A stretch of 64,000 bases of DNA from Aristolochia californica (GCA_029961685.1 JARWKL010000007.1:620001-684000), one strand, 5' to 3'. Numbered from the stretch's first letter, positions 12,823-24,171 are shown. Made by a program: numbers and translations. Notes: generated by a model not told the origin, from the sequence alone.

Positions 12823-13420
12823 GTAGTTTCTTTCTTGGTTGCCATTTTTGGTGAATATCATTTTCTAACTTCTATTTTATAGGTCAAAACTTGTTCCTAT
12901 TTGTAAACTTAATTTTATGAATTATTGGAATATGCTGACTGATTCTGCAATGATATTAGGTTTTGTTATACTGGTATTTCTTGTATTTTACTGAAATATA
13001 AACTCCATCTATTGAACAATGGTAAGGGAAAATATTGGGCTTGGCTGCTATTGTTTTGAAAAAGTGTCGAGCAAGCTTGAGTCAGAATCTCCAATACTAT
13101 AATAACATCTAAAAAACCCTTCTATGTATAAACTGATGGTATTGCTAAAATAAAAGTATGAAGAGTTAGTGTCTCAGTGAAAGAGAATAAAGTTGACCTT
13201 CAATTGAAGTCTTTGCATGTTCATTTCTTTTATGTTATTGCTTTTTGATTCTCAAAAAAAATGGCTTCTTGCTTATGTCAATAACTGCTTAGAGTTTATG
13301 ATGGTTGGTATCGCTTGTTAGTGTTTGTGTTTGTGTTGCCTATTTCAGTTTATGGAGAAAAAGGTTCAGAGAACTATATAATATATTGAGACATGGATTA
13401 AAAACTTAAACTGTTGGCTT

Positions 13421-13560
13421 TTTTTTTTTTTTTTTGAAAAGGATGTATATATTAACAAAGAGAATTACAAAGAACCCAGGAGCATATCCCTGACAACAAG
13501 AGATTGAAAGGTTGCTCCTGACTTGGCATCATCCTCTATAATCAGAACTTGTTTGATACA
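13421..13560 (-). mobile_element. 5'-truncated LINE 3' end, minus strand
   Basis: A T-run is followed by gaaaaggatgtatatattaa and a segment closely matching the start of the minus-strand LINE at 47236. This is the reverse-complemented 3' tail and end of the RNase H region. The right boundary is approximate. Confidence 0.5.
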
Positions 13561-13796
13561 TTGCTTTTTATTTTGATGTCCAGTTTATTGAAACTAATAT
13601 CAGAGTTGGAGCTGCTTGGCTGCACAAGAAATTTGACTTTTGAGTCTTTCCTCAATACTTTGTTCATACCCCATTCCTTTTGCTTGAAAAATTCTTTATC
13701 TGATTAAGGCCCTTGTACTAATAAATCTTTTTACTGTCATTGAATTTTTATATTTTAAAGACTGTTGATGGTTGGAAGCTCATTGTTGTGGCTATG

Positions 13797-13945
13797 CTGT
13801 GTTAGATATCTCAAGCTAGTTATCTTAGAGTGAGCAAAGTTGTTGTTGGTGAAATTTCTAGAATTTGTTTGGCTTGGAAAGATCTTGTGATTATTGGCTT
13901 GGAGAAGGCCTCTAGCTTTGGCTAGTCCTTTTGGAGGAACTTGCC
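13797..13945 (+). repeat. TRIM-like LTR remnant
   Basis: Begins tgttagatatctcaag and contains ggctagtccttttgg, matching the LTR layout of the small elements at 14850 and 19557. A related PPT-like string (gctggacgtgaggg) lies downstream at about 14066-14079. Confidence 0.4.
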
Positions 13946-14092
13946 GATCTTCAGCATTGTATTTGAGCAAAGTGATGGCTGTCTAATCATTCTTATCATT
14001 GTGTATTGTCTTTGTTGCCTGTTGTATATATTCTTCACATAGTACACTAGCTTGTGTTTTTTAGGGCTGGACGTGAGGGTAATAATTCCAAC

Positions 14093-14606
14093 TAGTCTCA
14101 AGTCTCATCTTCATATTGTTGCTTGGACATCCCCTCCCCACTTTCTCCATAGTGGCACCTTAGATTGAACTTTGACAGCTTCTCCCTGGGGAATCCTGGT
14201 CCAACTGGGTTCAGAGGACTGTTTCGTGACTCACAAGGCTGAACCCTCTCCACACATGCTGGTCGATGTTGCCTACGTCGTTGGTGTTGAAGTTAGTGGT
14301 CTGTCTTGCTGCCAGGTTCTGCACCTCCCCTGTGATTGTTGAGGGAGACTTGGCCACAATCATTGCTTGGGACAAAAATAGCTCTTCCCCCTCATGAAGA
14401 GTCACATGTTCGAGGAAGTGGGTTCATCTTATTGATGCTGTCACCACTAAATGTACACATTAGTCTTTGTTGCTCTCTAGTTGTTTTGATTTGTTGTAGT
14501 ATTTCTTTTTGTTTCTTTCCTTCTATTGTAATTGTGGGTGTATGTCGTGTTTAGGCATGGTTTTTGTTCTCCCCTCTAATGAAATTCTTTCACTGTTTGA
14601 AAAAAA
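14093..14606 (+). mobile_element. 5'-truncated LINE (RNase H end), + strand
   Basis: Near 14166 the frame reads LRLNFDSFSLGNPGPTGF, the first RNase H motif of the plant LINEs in this window. The element ends in an A-run at about 14600. A 9-nt repeat, aattccaac, lies at 14084-14092 and 14607-14615 and fits a target-site duplication. It interrupts a TRIM-like LTR whose halves lie on either side. Confidence 0.65.
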
Positions 14607-14615
14607 AATTCCAAC

Positions 14616-14949
14616 CAATTTGTGTTACTGGGAATAACCCACTAGGTGAATGTCTGAAAACTTTTTGTGGTTATTATTTGGCAAAAGGTCTTCTAATTTC
14701 AGCCAGTCATTTTGCAATGGAGCTAGACACTACTTCAAAATGGTGCTAGAGCAGGGTGTTTGTTGTATTGAGCCTGGTTTGTGCCCCATGTATGTTGTCT
14801 ATGCCTTAGGCTTATCATTTGTGTGTTTAGGTCTGAAAGCAAGAGGGAGTGTTAGATTAAAGTCTGGAAGATCTTGTTGTTATTTGTTGGGAAAAGACCT
14901 CACATTTTCCACTAGTCATTTTGGGATGGACTTGTATCTAACTTTAACA
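14616..14949 (+). mobile_element. TRIM-like miniature LTR element
   Basis: An LTR end (to 14740) is followed by a degenerate primer binding site tggtgctagagc (14741-14752), only about 100 bp of internal DNA, a polypurine tract aagaggga (14841-14848) and a second LTR (14850-14949) starting tgttag and ending ttaaca. Both LTRs contain gtcattttg followed by a gga-rich stretch. Too small to encode anything; it would be mobilised in trans. Confidence 0.6.
14850..14949 (+). repeat. TRIM-like 3' LTR
   Basis: This 100-nt repeat starts tgttagatta and ends ctttaaca. It aligns with the LTR end at 14640-14740 and, more loosely, with 19557-19650. Confidence 0.55.
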
Positions 14950-15503
14950 CTAGTATGAACACATGCCAGACATCTTAGGTGAGTTATCTCCAAGCGAAAA
15001 AAGTTGTGGGAGAACAGTTCCACATTAGTTTGGGCTTGGAAAGAGATCCTGTGCTTATTAGTTGGAAAGAGGTCTCTAAACTTTTTCTAGCCATTGTGTG
15101 AGGAACCTGCCTGATGTCAATAGACAGATTTGCTTTGTGTTGATTTTTTATTTTATTTGAGAAAGATGTGTTTATTATATTAATGAATATATTTGGTTTT
15201 GGGGCATCAACATAAATCGATTATATCTATTTCCTCGAATTTTTAAAGGCTAAAAAGATTTAAAGCATTGAATGAACTGAAAGGAAGAAGAAAAAAGGAC
15301 GTTTTACAGTACAACATGGCCCAAACTCCTAGATACTAATAATGTTATGATTGTTTTGTCTGCTTCTAGAACTGTTTGTGTTTGTGATTAGTTTGTTCTG
15401 GTTTGTGCAACAATATTGTTAGCATCCTCAATGTTGTCCAATAAGTTCATCTGTTTCTCATCATTAGACTGACTTATTTCATACTAAATTTCCTATCAAC
15501 CTT

Positions 15504-15660
15504 TCTAGAGTAATATTATTCTATGAAGCTTCTTTTTTATGATGAGAGTAAAGATACATTAAAAGAGATCCCAAAAGGAAAGAGTCCAAACAAGGAGAGC
15601 AAGATACCAAACATTGAATTAGAAAACAACAGTCTAGAGTAATATAATCATATGAAGCTT
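15504..15660 (-). mobile_element. Short insertion flanked by 28-nt direct repeats
   Basis: The strings at 15504-15531 and 15633-15660 (both starting tctagagtaatat and ending tatgaagctt) are near-identical direct repeats flanking 101 nt that begin cttttttatgatgagag. The T-run next to the left repeat suggests a minus-strand 5'-truncated retro-insertion. The family was not identified. Confidence 0.45.
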
Positions 15661-15738
15661 TAGTTGCATGTTCTTTTTGTTTCTTTTGGTTTTGACAAAT
15701 TATTAGATCTTTAATGTACAAAAGTTCATTGTCTGCAG

Positions 15739-15849
15739 ATCTTTGTGAAAGAAAAGGTTCATCACTTGTTAAAAATCGGGGATTTCCCTCTGTACATGAT
15801 TCCACTGGATGAGGATGTTCTTTCTTTTGAACTTGACTTTGCTTTCAGG
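15739..15849 (+). CDS. VPS33: VPS33 exon 5
   Basis: Encodes 37 residues including KEKVHHLLKIGDFPLYMIPL and DEDVLSFELDFAFR. Acceptor ctgcag, donor gtacat. Confidence 0.88.
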
Positions 15850-15977
15850 GTACATTAAATTTGGGATTGCTTTAATATAATCAGTTTGTTTTCATTTTGA
15901 GTTTACAATTAATGCTGCTTATTTTCAGTTTATAATTACTTTTATTTATTTTGAATATTGTTGTTTCATACTTATAG

Positions 15978-16043
15978 GAATGCCATGTTGATGGTGATAC
16001 AAGCTCCCTTTGGCATATTGCAAAAGCCATCCACAAGCTTGAG
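15978..16043 (+). CDS. VPS33: VPS33 exon 6
   Basis: Encodes ECHVDGDTSSLWHIAKAIHK plus LE. Acceptor ttatag, donor gtattt. It is followed by a 7.9-kb intron holding two LINEs. Confidence 0.88.
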
Positions 16044-16224
16044 GTATTTATTCTTTGAAAGTGGAAAATGAGAGTGTAAAAGTTAAGCCTTAAATGCTTA
16101 AAATAGAGGAGATCTTTAAATGATCTTGATATCTTTATCTTCCTTGAAATTTTAGCCCTAGAAGTAATCAAACTATTATGATTTTTTGAAGTTAGTCAAA
16201 TAATTTATTAAAATGAAGAGAGTA

Positions 16225-16482
16225 TTCCAAGAAATCAGAACCTTATTGGAGGTTGGGTCAAATATTTGATGAAATCTTTGACATTATTGCCTCTCGAAGT
16301 ATTGCATTCTCCCATGTTCCATGTGGGGCTTACAATTGATCAGATGTTCTAGCAAAAGATGGAGTATCTCAAACATATCTTGCTATCAGGACCTCTATAA
16401 TACAGGGATTTTGTCCCTTTTTATCATGTATCTATATTCTATCTCTAAGTAAAGCTATTACCATTTTCAAAAAAAAAAAAAA
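16225..16482 (+). mobile_element. 5'-truncated LINE 3' end, + strand
   Basis: A frame reads FDEIFDIIASRSIAFSHVP and later SDVLAKDG, matching the C-terminal RNase H region of the other LINEs. The element ends with an A-run of about 24 nt. No target-site duplication was recognised. Confidence 0.6.
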
Positions 16483-16492
16483 AAAAAAAAAT

Positions 16493-17795
16493 GGAAAGGA
16501 AAGAAAGACTATAAGAATTTCAAGAGAGTCAAAAGGGAGAATGGAGAAAAATAGTAGTAAGAAACATTAACTAAAGTAAAAGAAGAAGCCAAATGGCTAG
16601 AGTCCTGATTTCCTCCTTAGTGATACAACACATTACAATGTGGAAGATCTAGATGAGGAATATACAAGGACAAGAGATCACCTCAAGCCATTCATATCTA
16701 TGGAAGAAGGAAGGGAAAGATTCAAGCAAAAATGGCTGAATTTCCTATTTTAGGACAACTTCCAAGAATAGAAAGTCCTAAATTAGAGAGTTTCTGTAAA
16801 TAGCACTTTCCTATTTCAAGCTTTCTTAAATTAAAAGTTTTATTTGACAAGCAACTTACTAAATTTATGGGTAACATCTCCAAGAGCAACTTGCTATTTT
16901 GGTTAAGAACTCCAATTGGAAAGTCTTTTCAATTAGTAGTTTCCTGTTTTTAATTTGGGTCTTTGTTTTGAAATTAGGGAAGTCTAAAGTTAGAAGCTCT
17001 AAAGGTTGGAAACTATTTCCTTTTTGGAGTTTCTTTTTTAGCAAGTAGAACTAGATTTAGTAAGTCCTAATTAGAGTCTATTTCCTAGAATAGACATCAT
17101 AGGAGTTTCCTAATTTGTGGATTTATATGCCTTAAAAAGGCCTTCTTATACAAGATAGAAATTAATCTTTTTCTATTGAGTGGGGCTTCAGTTTTTGTTC
17201 TCTCTTGGATAATTATCCTTTGTGTTCTTTTCTCTATTTGCTGTTTTTCTTATAGGTGCAGAAAACCTTCCTTCAAGTTTTACCCATTAAACTCAAACTT
17301 AGATTAAATTTTTCTTAGTTATTGCTGAAATCTGGGTTATCCATATACTAAAGGAAGCATTTAACTTTGTTATTCCTTTGATCTAAACCATGTGCTGCGT
17401 CACTTAGCCTGCTGGCTCATGGTCCATGGGACTTTGCTCATCTAGGAACTTGTCTCTCTATGGTATCCAACCTTAGCAAGATCAGCATGAAGTTCAGAGA
17501 TATGGCATCTGACTGTCAAGGCCAATCTTCTTCTTTTGAGCTCAAGCTAATCACATTTTCGAGGCACATTCTATCATAACTGCCAAGAGAGATGTGATTG
17601 TTAATATTCCAATTCATTCAAAAGAGCAATTGCTCTTGCCTAAGTTACATCAATTTGCAAGACTGGTTCGTAATACAAGGCTATTGTTAGACATTTGTGG
17701 TATTGGCAAAACCCCTTTGTTACTTTCCTTGGATTGCTACAAGAATTGCTGTAGAAATCCAATTCCAGTGTTGAAGTTGGGATTGTTCCTCTCAA
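16493..17795. other. Intron sequence with possible LTR remnant
   Basis: No coding signal. Around 17120-17290 a TATA-like region (ttatatgccttaaaaaggcc) is followed by transcription-start-like sequence and, at 17461, tggtatccaacc, which loosely resembles a primer binding site. An LTR remnant is possible but not shown. Confidence 0.35.
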
Positions 17796-17810
17796 ATATG
17801 AGCCAAAGTT

Positions 17811-18816
17811 GACAACCTCCATAAGAGAGGCTTTACCAATCCTGATAACACCTGCCCTCTCTGTGGCGTGTGTGAGGAGTCTGTTTAGCATGTTATTCTT
17901 CACTGTGACTTCTCTTGGCAAGTCTAGATGGCGATATTCCAGAAAGTTGGTATCCAAGTGGGACTCCATTAGGATCTATTTTGCACTTTCCAGATGGTGT
18001 TGGGGACTTGTCTTCCTAGAATTGCCAAGTTGCTCCTCTCTGCATGCCTTGCTCACTTTCTGTGGTGCCTGTGGCTTGAACGCAATAACCGAAGATTCAA
18101 CTCCAAATCCGGCAACCCGGAAAGTACTGCCTCTTGCGCAATGGGTATGATTTCTAGTTGGTTGCACACCGAGAAGGAATTTGCCTCTCTAGCAGGTATG
18201 TCCCTTCGCTGGAATTGGAGTCTACTGGCCCATATGGCTGGTCCCCAAAAGATGCCGGCCATGGTAGTGTGGGAGCCTCCCCCTAGTGACTGCATCAAGC
18301 TAAACTTTGACGGGAGTGCTTTGGGATGCATCGGGCCGGTGGGTGCGGGTGGAGTCTTAAGGGATTGCAGAGGAAAGATCATTCTCTCATATGAGGGGCT
18401 AGTTGGTAGGGCCGACTCCAATACCACTGGAGTGAGTGCCCTCCACTATGGGTTGAAAATTTTCAAGGACCGTCTTTACGGGAAACTGTTAATTGAAGGG
18501 GATTCCAAAGTTGTCATCAGTTGGTGTTTCAGCTTCAGCTCCCCACTTGGCACTAGTGGCCAATCATTTCCTGTATTGCAGACATTGTATCCTCAATTTC
18601 TTATACATGGAATCACATTCCTAGAACAACCAACTCCTTGGTTGATAGGCTAGCTAAATTTGGAACTTCCCAATAATCTCTCATTGTTTGGGACCGGTTT
18701 CCCCCTTCCCCCTCCCCCCCCCCCCCCCTTGTAATCTTGCTCTTTTGAGCCTTTTAATTTAACTTAGCACTATTTCAAAAAATAAAAAATAAAAAAATAA
18801 ATATATATATATATAT
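17811..18816 (+). mobile_element. 5'-truncated LINE with clear target-site duplication
   Basis: A 15-nt direct repeat, atatgagccaaagtt, at 17796-17810 and 18817-18831 flanks a 3' LINE fragment. It encodes the zf-RVT cysteine/histidine region (CPLCGVCEESVEHVILHCDF) and then RNase H in the 17994-18653 frame (CIKLNFDGSALGCIGPVGAG, LLIEGDSKVVISW). The tail contains a C-run, gtaatcttgctcttttgag and a mixed A/AT-rich end. The terminal AT repeat may have grown from the poly(A)/target junction. Confidence 0.85.
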
Positions 18817-18820
18817 ATAT
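18796..18820. repeat. AT microsatellite at LINE 3' junction
   Basis: A run of alternating at/ta bases at the junction between LINE tail and target-site duplication. Confidence 0.7.
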
Positions 18821-19376
18821 GAGCCAAAGTTAGGAACCCTTTGTCCAATTAATGAGCATAGGATCTTTCCCACCCTCATTTCTTCTACCTGGAGCAATAA
18901 CGACTTTGAGCTGCTCCCCCTCCTTGATTGAGCAACACACCTCCTTTTTCAGCCACCGAACATCTTAGTACTGCCATCAACTCTGTGTTTCCAGAAATGG
19001 ACCTCCCCTCTTTCCCCCTGTGCGGCAGACCTCTCATTGCAACACCCAAATGGAGTCTGATTCGGAGTCATCGTGCTCTGTCACCAGCTAGCACAGAGAG
19101 CTTCTGACGCTCAATTTCCAATTGAATCAGCCTGAGGATCCTTCGTCTTCTCTACTAGCAACCTACCAAAGGAGGCGTCGTACTCCAATTCGAAGACCCC
19201 TTCCCGGCGAAGGCACAAGACTTTGCTACGGATCCAATAACTGGCAACTTCATTTTTTTACCTCTTAATGACCGAACTCATGAGCTAATCTTGAGTTTAT
19301 TAGCTGGAAAAGAGGTTTCCTAAGTTGGCTAGTCATTTTGGGACGGGCCTTGGACCCAACTTAACATGGTATCAGA

Positions 19377-19388
19377 GCAAGTACTCAT
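19377..19388 (+). other. Primer binding site of TRIM-like element
   Basis: tggtatcagagc is an exact match to the common plant LTR-element primer binding site. Confidence 0.75.
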
Positions 19389-19560
19389 ATGTGAGCCTGC
19401 ATCTGAAAACTATTTACTTGTAGAGACACAAAAGTGGGCCTACACCTAAAACTATCCACTTGTAGAGCCACAAAAGAGGGCCTAAACCTAAAACTGCCTA
19501 CTCCTAAATTATCCACCTGTAGAGCCACGAAAAGAAGGTCTACACATGAGGGGGAGTGTT

Positions 19561-19716
19561 AAGGAATAGTCCCACATGGACTAGTGAGTACAAAGATCTT
19601 GAGTTTATTAGTTGGGAAAGAGGTTTCCTAAGGTGACTAGTCATTTTGGGAAACCTCTTTTCCAGTTAATAAACTCAAGATCTTTGTACTCAATAATCCA
19701 TGTGGGACTATTCCTT
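19561..19716. repeat. Inverted repeat (66-nt arms) of LTR sequence
   Basis: 19561-19626 and 19651-19716 are reverse complements with only a few mismatches, separated by 24 nt. The outer arms start aaggaatagtcccacat and the inner ends are aggttt/aaacct. Confidence 0.85.
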
Positions 19717-21777
19717 GACGGTGTCCATATTGATTGGAAAACTGTTGACGCCAACGATCTTTTGGGTGGAATTTTATTAATGTGGAACACCAATATGATT
19801 AATGTTCTGGATTGCATTGCTGGATCTTATTCCATTGGCCTAAAAATTTATGATTCTTTGTTGGGCTCCACCCGGGTGCAGGCTGGAGTCTACGGTCCCA
19901 CCCGTTACTGTGAAAGAAGCTTATTTTGGAGGTATTGTTTGATCTCATTCAAGGATGACAGCTTCCTTGGTTTCTTGATGGGGACTACAACACCATCAGA
20001 TTCTGCGTTGAAAAGCAACCCCGTGCCAACCGTATCACCTCCTCTATGTGAAAATTTGTTGATTTCATTGGAAGCTGTGAGTTTGAGGAGATCAATCTTT
20101 CGGGTAAGACCTTTACTTGGTCGAATGAGCAAAGATCACCAATCCTCTCCAAGCTGGACCATTTCTTTGCAAACGACGAATGACTGAGATAATATGAAGA
20201 CACTTGCGACATGGTTCTGAAGCGGGCTGGCTCTGACCATTGGCCCATCCAGCTGAATACCAAATTTGGTAAATGTGGATAGGCTCCATTTCGGTTTGAA
20301 AATTCTTGGCTCAATCGGACTCATTGCTGATTGGTGGGCTGATATGAGTGTCAACAACTATGATGGGTGGATTTTCCCCAAAAACTCAAGTTGTTGAAGG
20401 GCAAATTATTGAGTTGGTCCTTGGATTGTCACTGCATTGCCAATGCTAAAAAACTCTCTTATCTCCCAAATTGTTGAGCTCGACTCTACCGAAGAGTAAA
20501 AGTGCCTTACTTCCTCTGAATTCTCTAACCACATTGATATTCGGAATAAATTTCAATCGATTGTCTTTGGCGAGCGGGTGCGTTTGAAGCAAAGGGTTAG
20601 ATTTAAATGGCTAGCCGAAGGAGATGCGAACACTAAATTCTTCCATGCAGTCGCTTCCGCGAGGAGGACTAACCGAGTTACCTCATTATCCATGAAGTAA
20701 CTTCGGATAGGGCCTCTATTACTAATGCATTAATCAATTTATTTGCAGATCTCTATTCGGAAGAATGCCACACTAGGCCGAAGCTCATTGGCCTGCCCTT
20801 CCCATCGATTTCCCCTACGTTGGCCACTTTGCTTGAGCTTCCGTTCTCCGACATTGAGATTCAGGAGGCAATTCTTGGTCTCCCCAATGACCGGGCCCAT
20901 GGACCTGATGGGTTTAATGGCGAGTTCTATAAGCATTGCTGGCCGGTGATCAAAGACGATAGCTCCTCCATGGTTCGAAGCTTCTACAAGGATGGTATTA
21001 TGTTTAAAAGTGTGGGCACCTCTCTCATTGCCCTTATCCCTAAAAAGACCAACGTTTAACTTCCAAGAGATTTCCGATCCATCAACTTGGTCTATAGTTC
21101 CTACAAGATCATTGTTCGGATTCTTGCTCATAGGCTCAAGGTTGTCCTTCCTGTGGTTATCCACTGCAGCCAATGCGCCTTTGCTCGTGGGCGCGATATT
21201 TTGGATTACTTCAAGAAATCAGGGCTGCCTAGGTTTGTCCTCAAGCTTGATCTTGAGAAGGCTTTTGATCATGTTAACTGGACTCTCCTTGATGACATTA
21301 TGTGTGCATATGGGATTTGGAGTGAAGTGGTGATTGTGGATCCATAGCTACATCTCTTCTGAATCCTACTCCCTCCTTCTCAATAGTACTGTATGCAATT
21401 ACTTTAAAGGCACTAGAGGCATCAAACAGGGGGATCCGCTCTCCCTCCTCCTCTTTAACTTCGTTGCGGAGTATTTATTATCTCTGGTCTATTCATAAAG
21501 AGGGAGTGGTGGATTAGTGGGACTGCCAAACAAGAGGAGTTTGATATATCACTGCTGCAGCTTGTCGATGACACCATATGCTTTGGAGTGGGGTACCCTT
21601 GAACAAGTCCTATGGTTCAAAGCTCTTCCTCTTTGAGCTCACCTCGGGACAAAAAATCATTAGAGCAAAACTGCTATTCTTAGATATCACATCGACCAAC
21701 TTTTCTTTACACTATGGCTGACACTTTGGGATGCTCTATTGCTACTCTCCCTACTACTTATCTCGGGCTTCCTTTGA

Positions 21778-22998
21778 TTGACAGTGCACCGCGGAGGGAA
21801 CTCTAGGCTCCTGTCATTAAATCGTCTTGATAGACGTCTGTCCACTTGGCTGGGAAGACTTTTATCTAAGGCGGGGAGACTAACCCTCAACTCTTGCATT
21901 GTGGGTTTGCCGAACTATTTCATCTCTTTCCTACCTGGCCCTGCCTCCATTTGTCGGCGCACTGATATTATCTTGAAGCGATTCTTATTGAGAGGAACCG
22001 GCTATGAATTCAAGTATCACCTAGTGGGATGGAATGATGTTTGTATGCCCAAGATGTTTGGTGGCCTTGGTGTTCGTCAAACCAAGGATATGGGGCAGGC
22101 CATGTTACTCAAGTGGCTTTGGAAGATAAATTTTGTTTCTACTACTATTTGGAAACCCATGGTTCTCTCAAAACTTTGGCCTTCTAGGTCTCCGTGGATT
22201 CTTGACGGTAGACAACGACGCTTATCCCCAATTTGGAGATCTATATTCAACCTCCTCCCCATATTCCGCTTGGCAATTAAATTCCTTGTGGGTAATGACA
22301 ACACTTTGGAGTTCTGGTCTCACTGGTGGTGCGGAAATGTCCCCATTATCACCTCATTTCCACCACTCACTACCCGACGTAATCTGACGGTGGATAAAGC
22401 GTGGGGCACTGGTTCTTGGGATCTTCATCTCCGCAGAGGTCTTTCTGATGATGAAGCTTTGGCTGCTTGTAGCCTTATTGAGGATCTCAACAAGGTAAAA
22501 ATCAGGTCTTATGCTCAAGATAAAATGATTTGGCTGCCTAAAACCAGTGGAAGCTTCTCAGTGTCTTCGACTTACTTGTACTTCAAAGGATGGACGGGTC
22601 CATGCAGAGATAACGATGTTGCCTTTATTTGTTGCCTTATGGTCCTTCATAAAGTCAAGTTCTTCTTATGGAGTTCCTGCCTCCATAAAATCCTTACTGC
22701 AGACAACCTTAGAAGAAGTGAAAATGCAATCTTCTACACTTTATGCCCCCTCTGCAGCCTTCAAGAAGAGAATGTTACCCATTTGCTCTTCCATTGCCTC
22801 GTTGCTTGGGAAGTTTGGACCTCTCTCCTGGGCAAGTTGGGTCTCCATATTTGCCCCCTCTTGGGGTCATTTAGCTTAATTTTGATGGGAGCGACTGTCC
22901 TGGGATTTTGGTTATGGCAGTATATTACGTATTGCGGACGGGACCACTATTCTATCCTACTTCGGGCCTCTTGGTGTGACGGACTCCACTACTGTTGA
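21778..22998 (+). pseudogene. LINE ORF2 C-terminal segment (thumb, zf-RVT)
   Basis: A 406-residue open stretch within the LINE at 18871-23334. It covers the region after the reverse-transcriptase catalytic core (KAGRLTLNSCIVGLPNYFIS, then WNDVCMPKMFGGLGVRQTKD) and the zinc-finger-like zf-RVT domain. It is open only because of local preservation; the flanking parts of ORF2 are broken. Confidence 0.7.
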
Positions 22999-23918
22999 GC
23001 TATCTGGATGCCTCCATGATCTTGCCCTATTTCGAAACCGATTTAGTGGACCCCTCATCTTTGAAGGCTACTTGAAGGTCTTGATCAGATGGTTCTCCAC
23101 CCCTTCAGGACCCTCCATGGCGGCATTGGGATATTTTTTTTGACATTTCAGAAATTGTAACTTTTCTTTCTTGTACTTGGTCTCACATACCCAGAGCAGC
23201 AAATGCCGCTACTAATTCTTGTGCTAAACTTGGAACCTCCCTGCAATCTCTTGTTGTAAGGGGAGCACTTCCCTAGTTTCTGTTGTTATTCCTTTGCTCT
23301 TAATAAAATCATCACTTCTTCTTAAAAAAAAAAAGCATAGGATCTTTCCAAACCTAATCAATGTCTGATGCTTCTTCCACATGAACTTCTCTCTTTCTCT
23401 GACAATTAGCATGAGACATGAATTGCATGTATCATTCAATGGTTTAGTAAATCAGTTGTGTTAAACTGTACAAACTGAATTATGAAGCATCCAATATGAA
23501 TTTTACTGTAATATGAACCACTGTATTGAGTTTAGACTGAGTTGTCTTGTATCCAAGTCTAATTCTCAAACTTGTCCTGAAATTCAGTAAAATCTGAGAG
23601 GGCTTGCTCGAGACATGAGTCAACTTGTCCAGATGGCAACCCTAGCTTGATTGGTCCATGACAGGGCACATCTCATATCAGCCATCCAGTTTCTTTGCTA
23701 GCCCTGTCCAGTTACCCTAGATTATCTTACTAATATGAGTGCAACTGTTCATGTTAGATCCTTCTCTTTTTTAAAAATGTTGCTGTGGAATTCATGGCCT
23801 AAACGTTTACAAAGTTATGTCCTTCTGTAAAATTAGCAGTTGACATGCATATGGTTATATTCTCAGCTGCTTTTTCTCTCTTCTCTAGGACATTAGAGAC
23901 TTCTTTATGTGTTTGCAG

Positions 23919-24026
23919 TTCTCCTTTGGAGTTATACCTAATGTCAGAGCCAAAGGCAAAGCATCAGCAAAAGTTGCTGACATTCTAAATCGCATGCAAG
24001 GGAAAGAGCTGGTGAACTTGTCTGAT
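23919..24026 (+). CDS. VPS33: VPS33 exon 7
   Basis: Encodes FSFGVIPNVRAKGKASAKVA through NLSD (36 residues). Acceptor ttgcag, donor gtaatt. Confidence 0.88.
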
Positions 24027-24126
24027 GTAATTTTAGTTGATGACTTTTTACTGTGTCCATCAATTGTTTGTTTACATTCTTCATGGATTTATAGATGATG
24101 TCTATAGTTACATCATGGTGCCACAG

Positions 24127-24171
24127 ATGGGTGCTCCGGAGATAGATACATTAATCTTGCTAGATCGTGAG
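24127..24171 (+). CDS. VPS33: VPS33 exon 8
   Basis: Encodes MGAPEIDTLILLDRE, a conserved Sec1-family strand before domain 3. Acceptor ccacag, donor gtacac. Confidence 0.88.

Larger units (their letters stand above)
19288..19716 (+). mobile_element. TRIM-like element with head-to-head LTRs
   Basis: A partial 5' LTR ends aaca at 19376 and is followed by a perfect primer binding site tggtatcagagc (19377-19388). About 160 bp of internal DNA contains three repeats of a unit with cacttgtagag. A polypurine stretch gggggag precedes the second LTR, which starts at 19557 (tgttaagg). That LTR is cut at gtcattttggg (19650), and 66 nt of it follow in reverse orientation (19651-19716). It lies inside the LINE at 18871-23334. 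Confidence 0.7.
18871..23334 (+). mobile_element. Degenerate near-full-length LINE, interrupted by a TRIM-like element
   Basis: A 15-nt repeat, gcataggatctttcc, at 18856-18870 and 23335-23349 marks the target site. The 5' part (18871-19260) holds ORF1 remains such as TKGGVVLQFEDPFPAKAQDF. After the nested element, ORF2 resumes in the endonuclease domain (GSYSIGLKI, GVYGPTRY). Reverse transcriptase follows (RFKWLAEGDANTKFF, FVLKLDLEKAFDHVNW, GIKQGDPLS and LQLVDDTICF, where relatives have FADD), then zf-RVT (CPLCSLQEENVTHLLFHC) and RNase H remains. It ends in a poly(A) at 23323-23334. Many stops and frameshifts; not functional. The first part of the endonuclease is lost at the nested insertion. 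Confidence 0.85.

Noticed and set aside
17450..17480. tggtatccaacc as a primer binding site
   Set aside because: It matches only the first half of the usual site, and no LTR pair or polypurine tract was found around it.
19612..20187. 191-codon frame as a gene
   Set aside because: It starts in the TRIM palindrome and runs into LINE endonuclease sequence; a chance chimera of two transposons.
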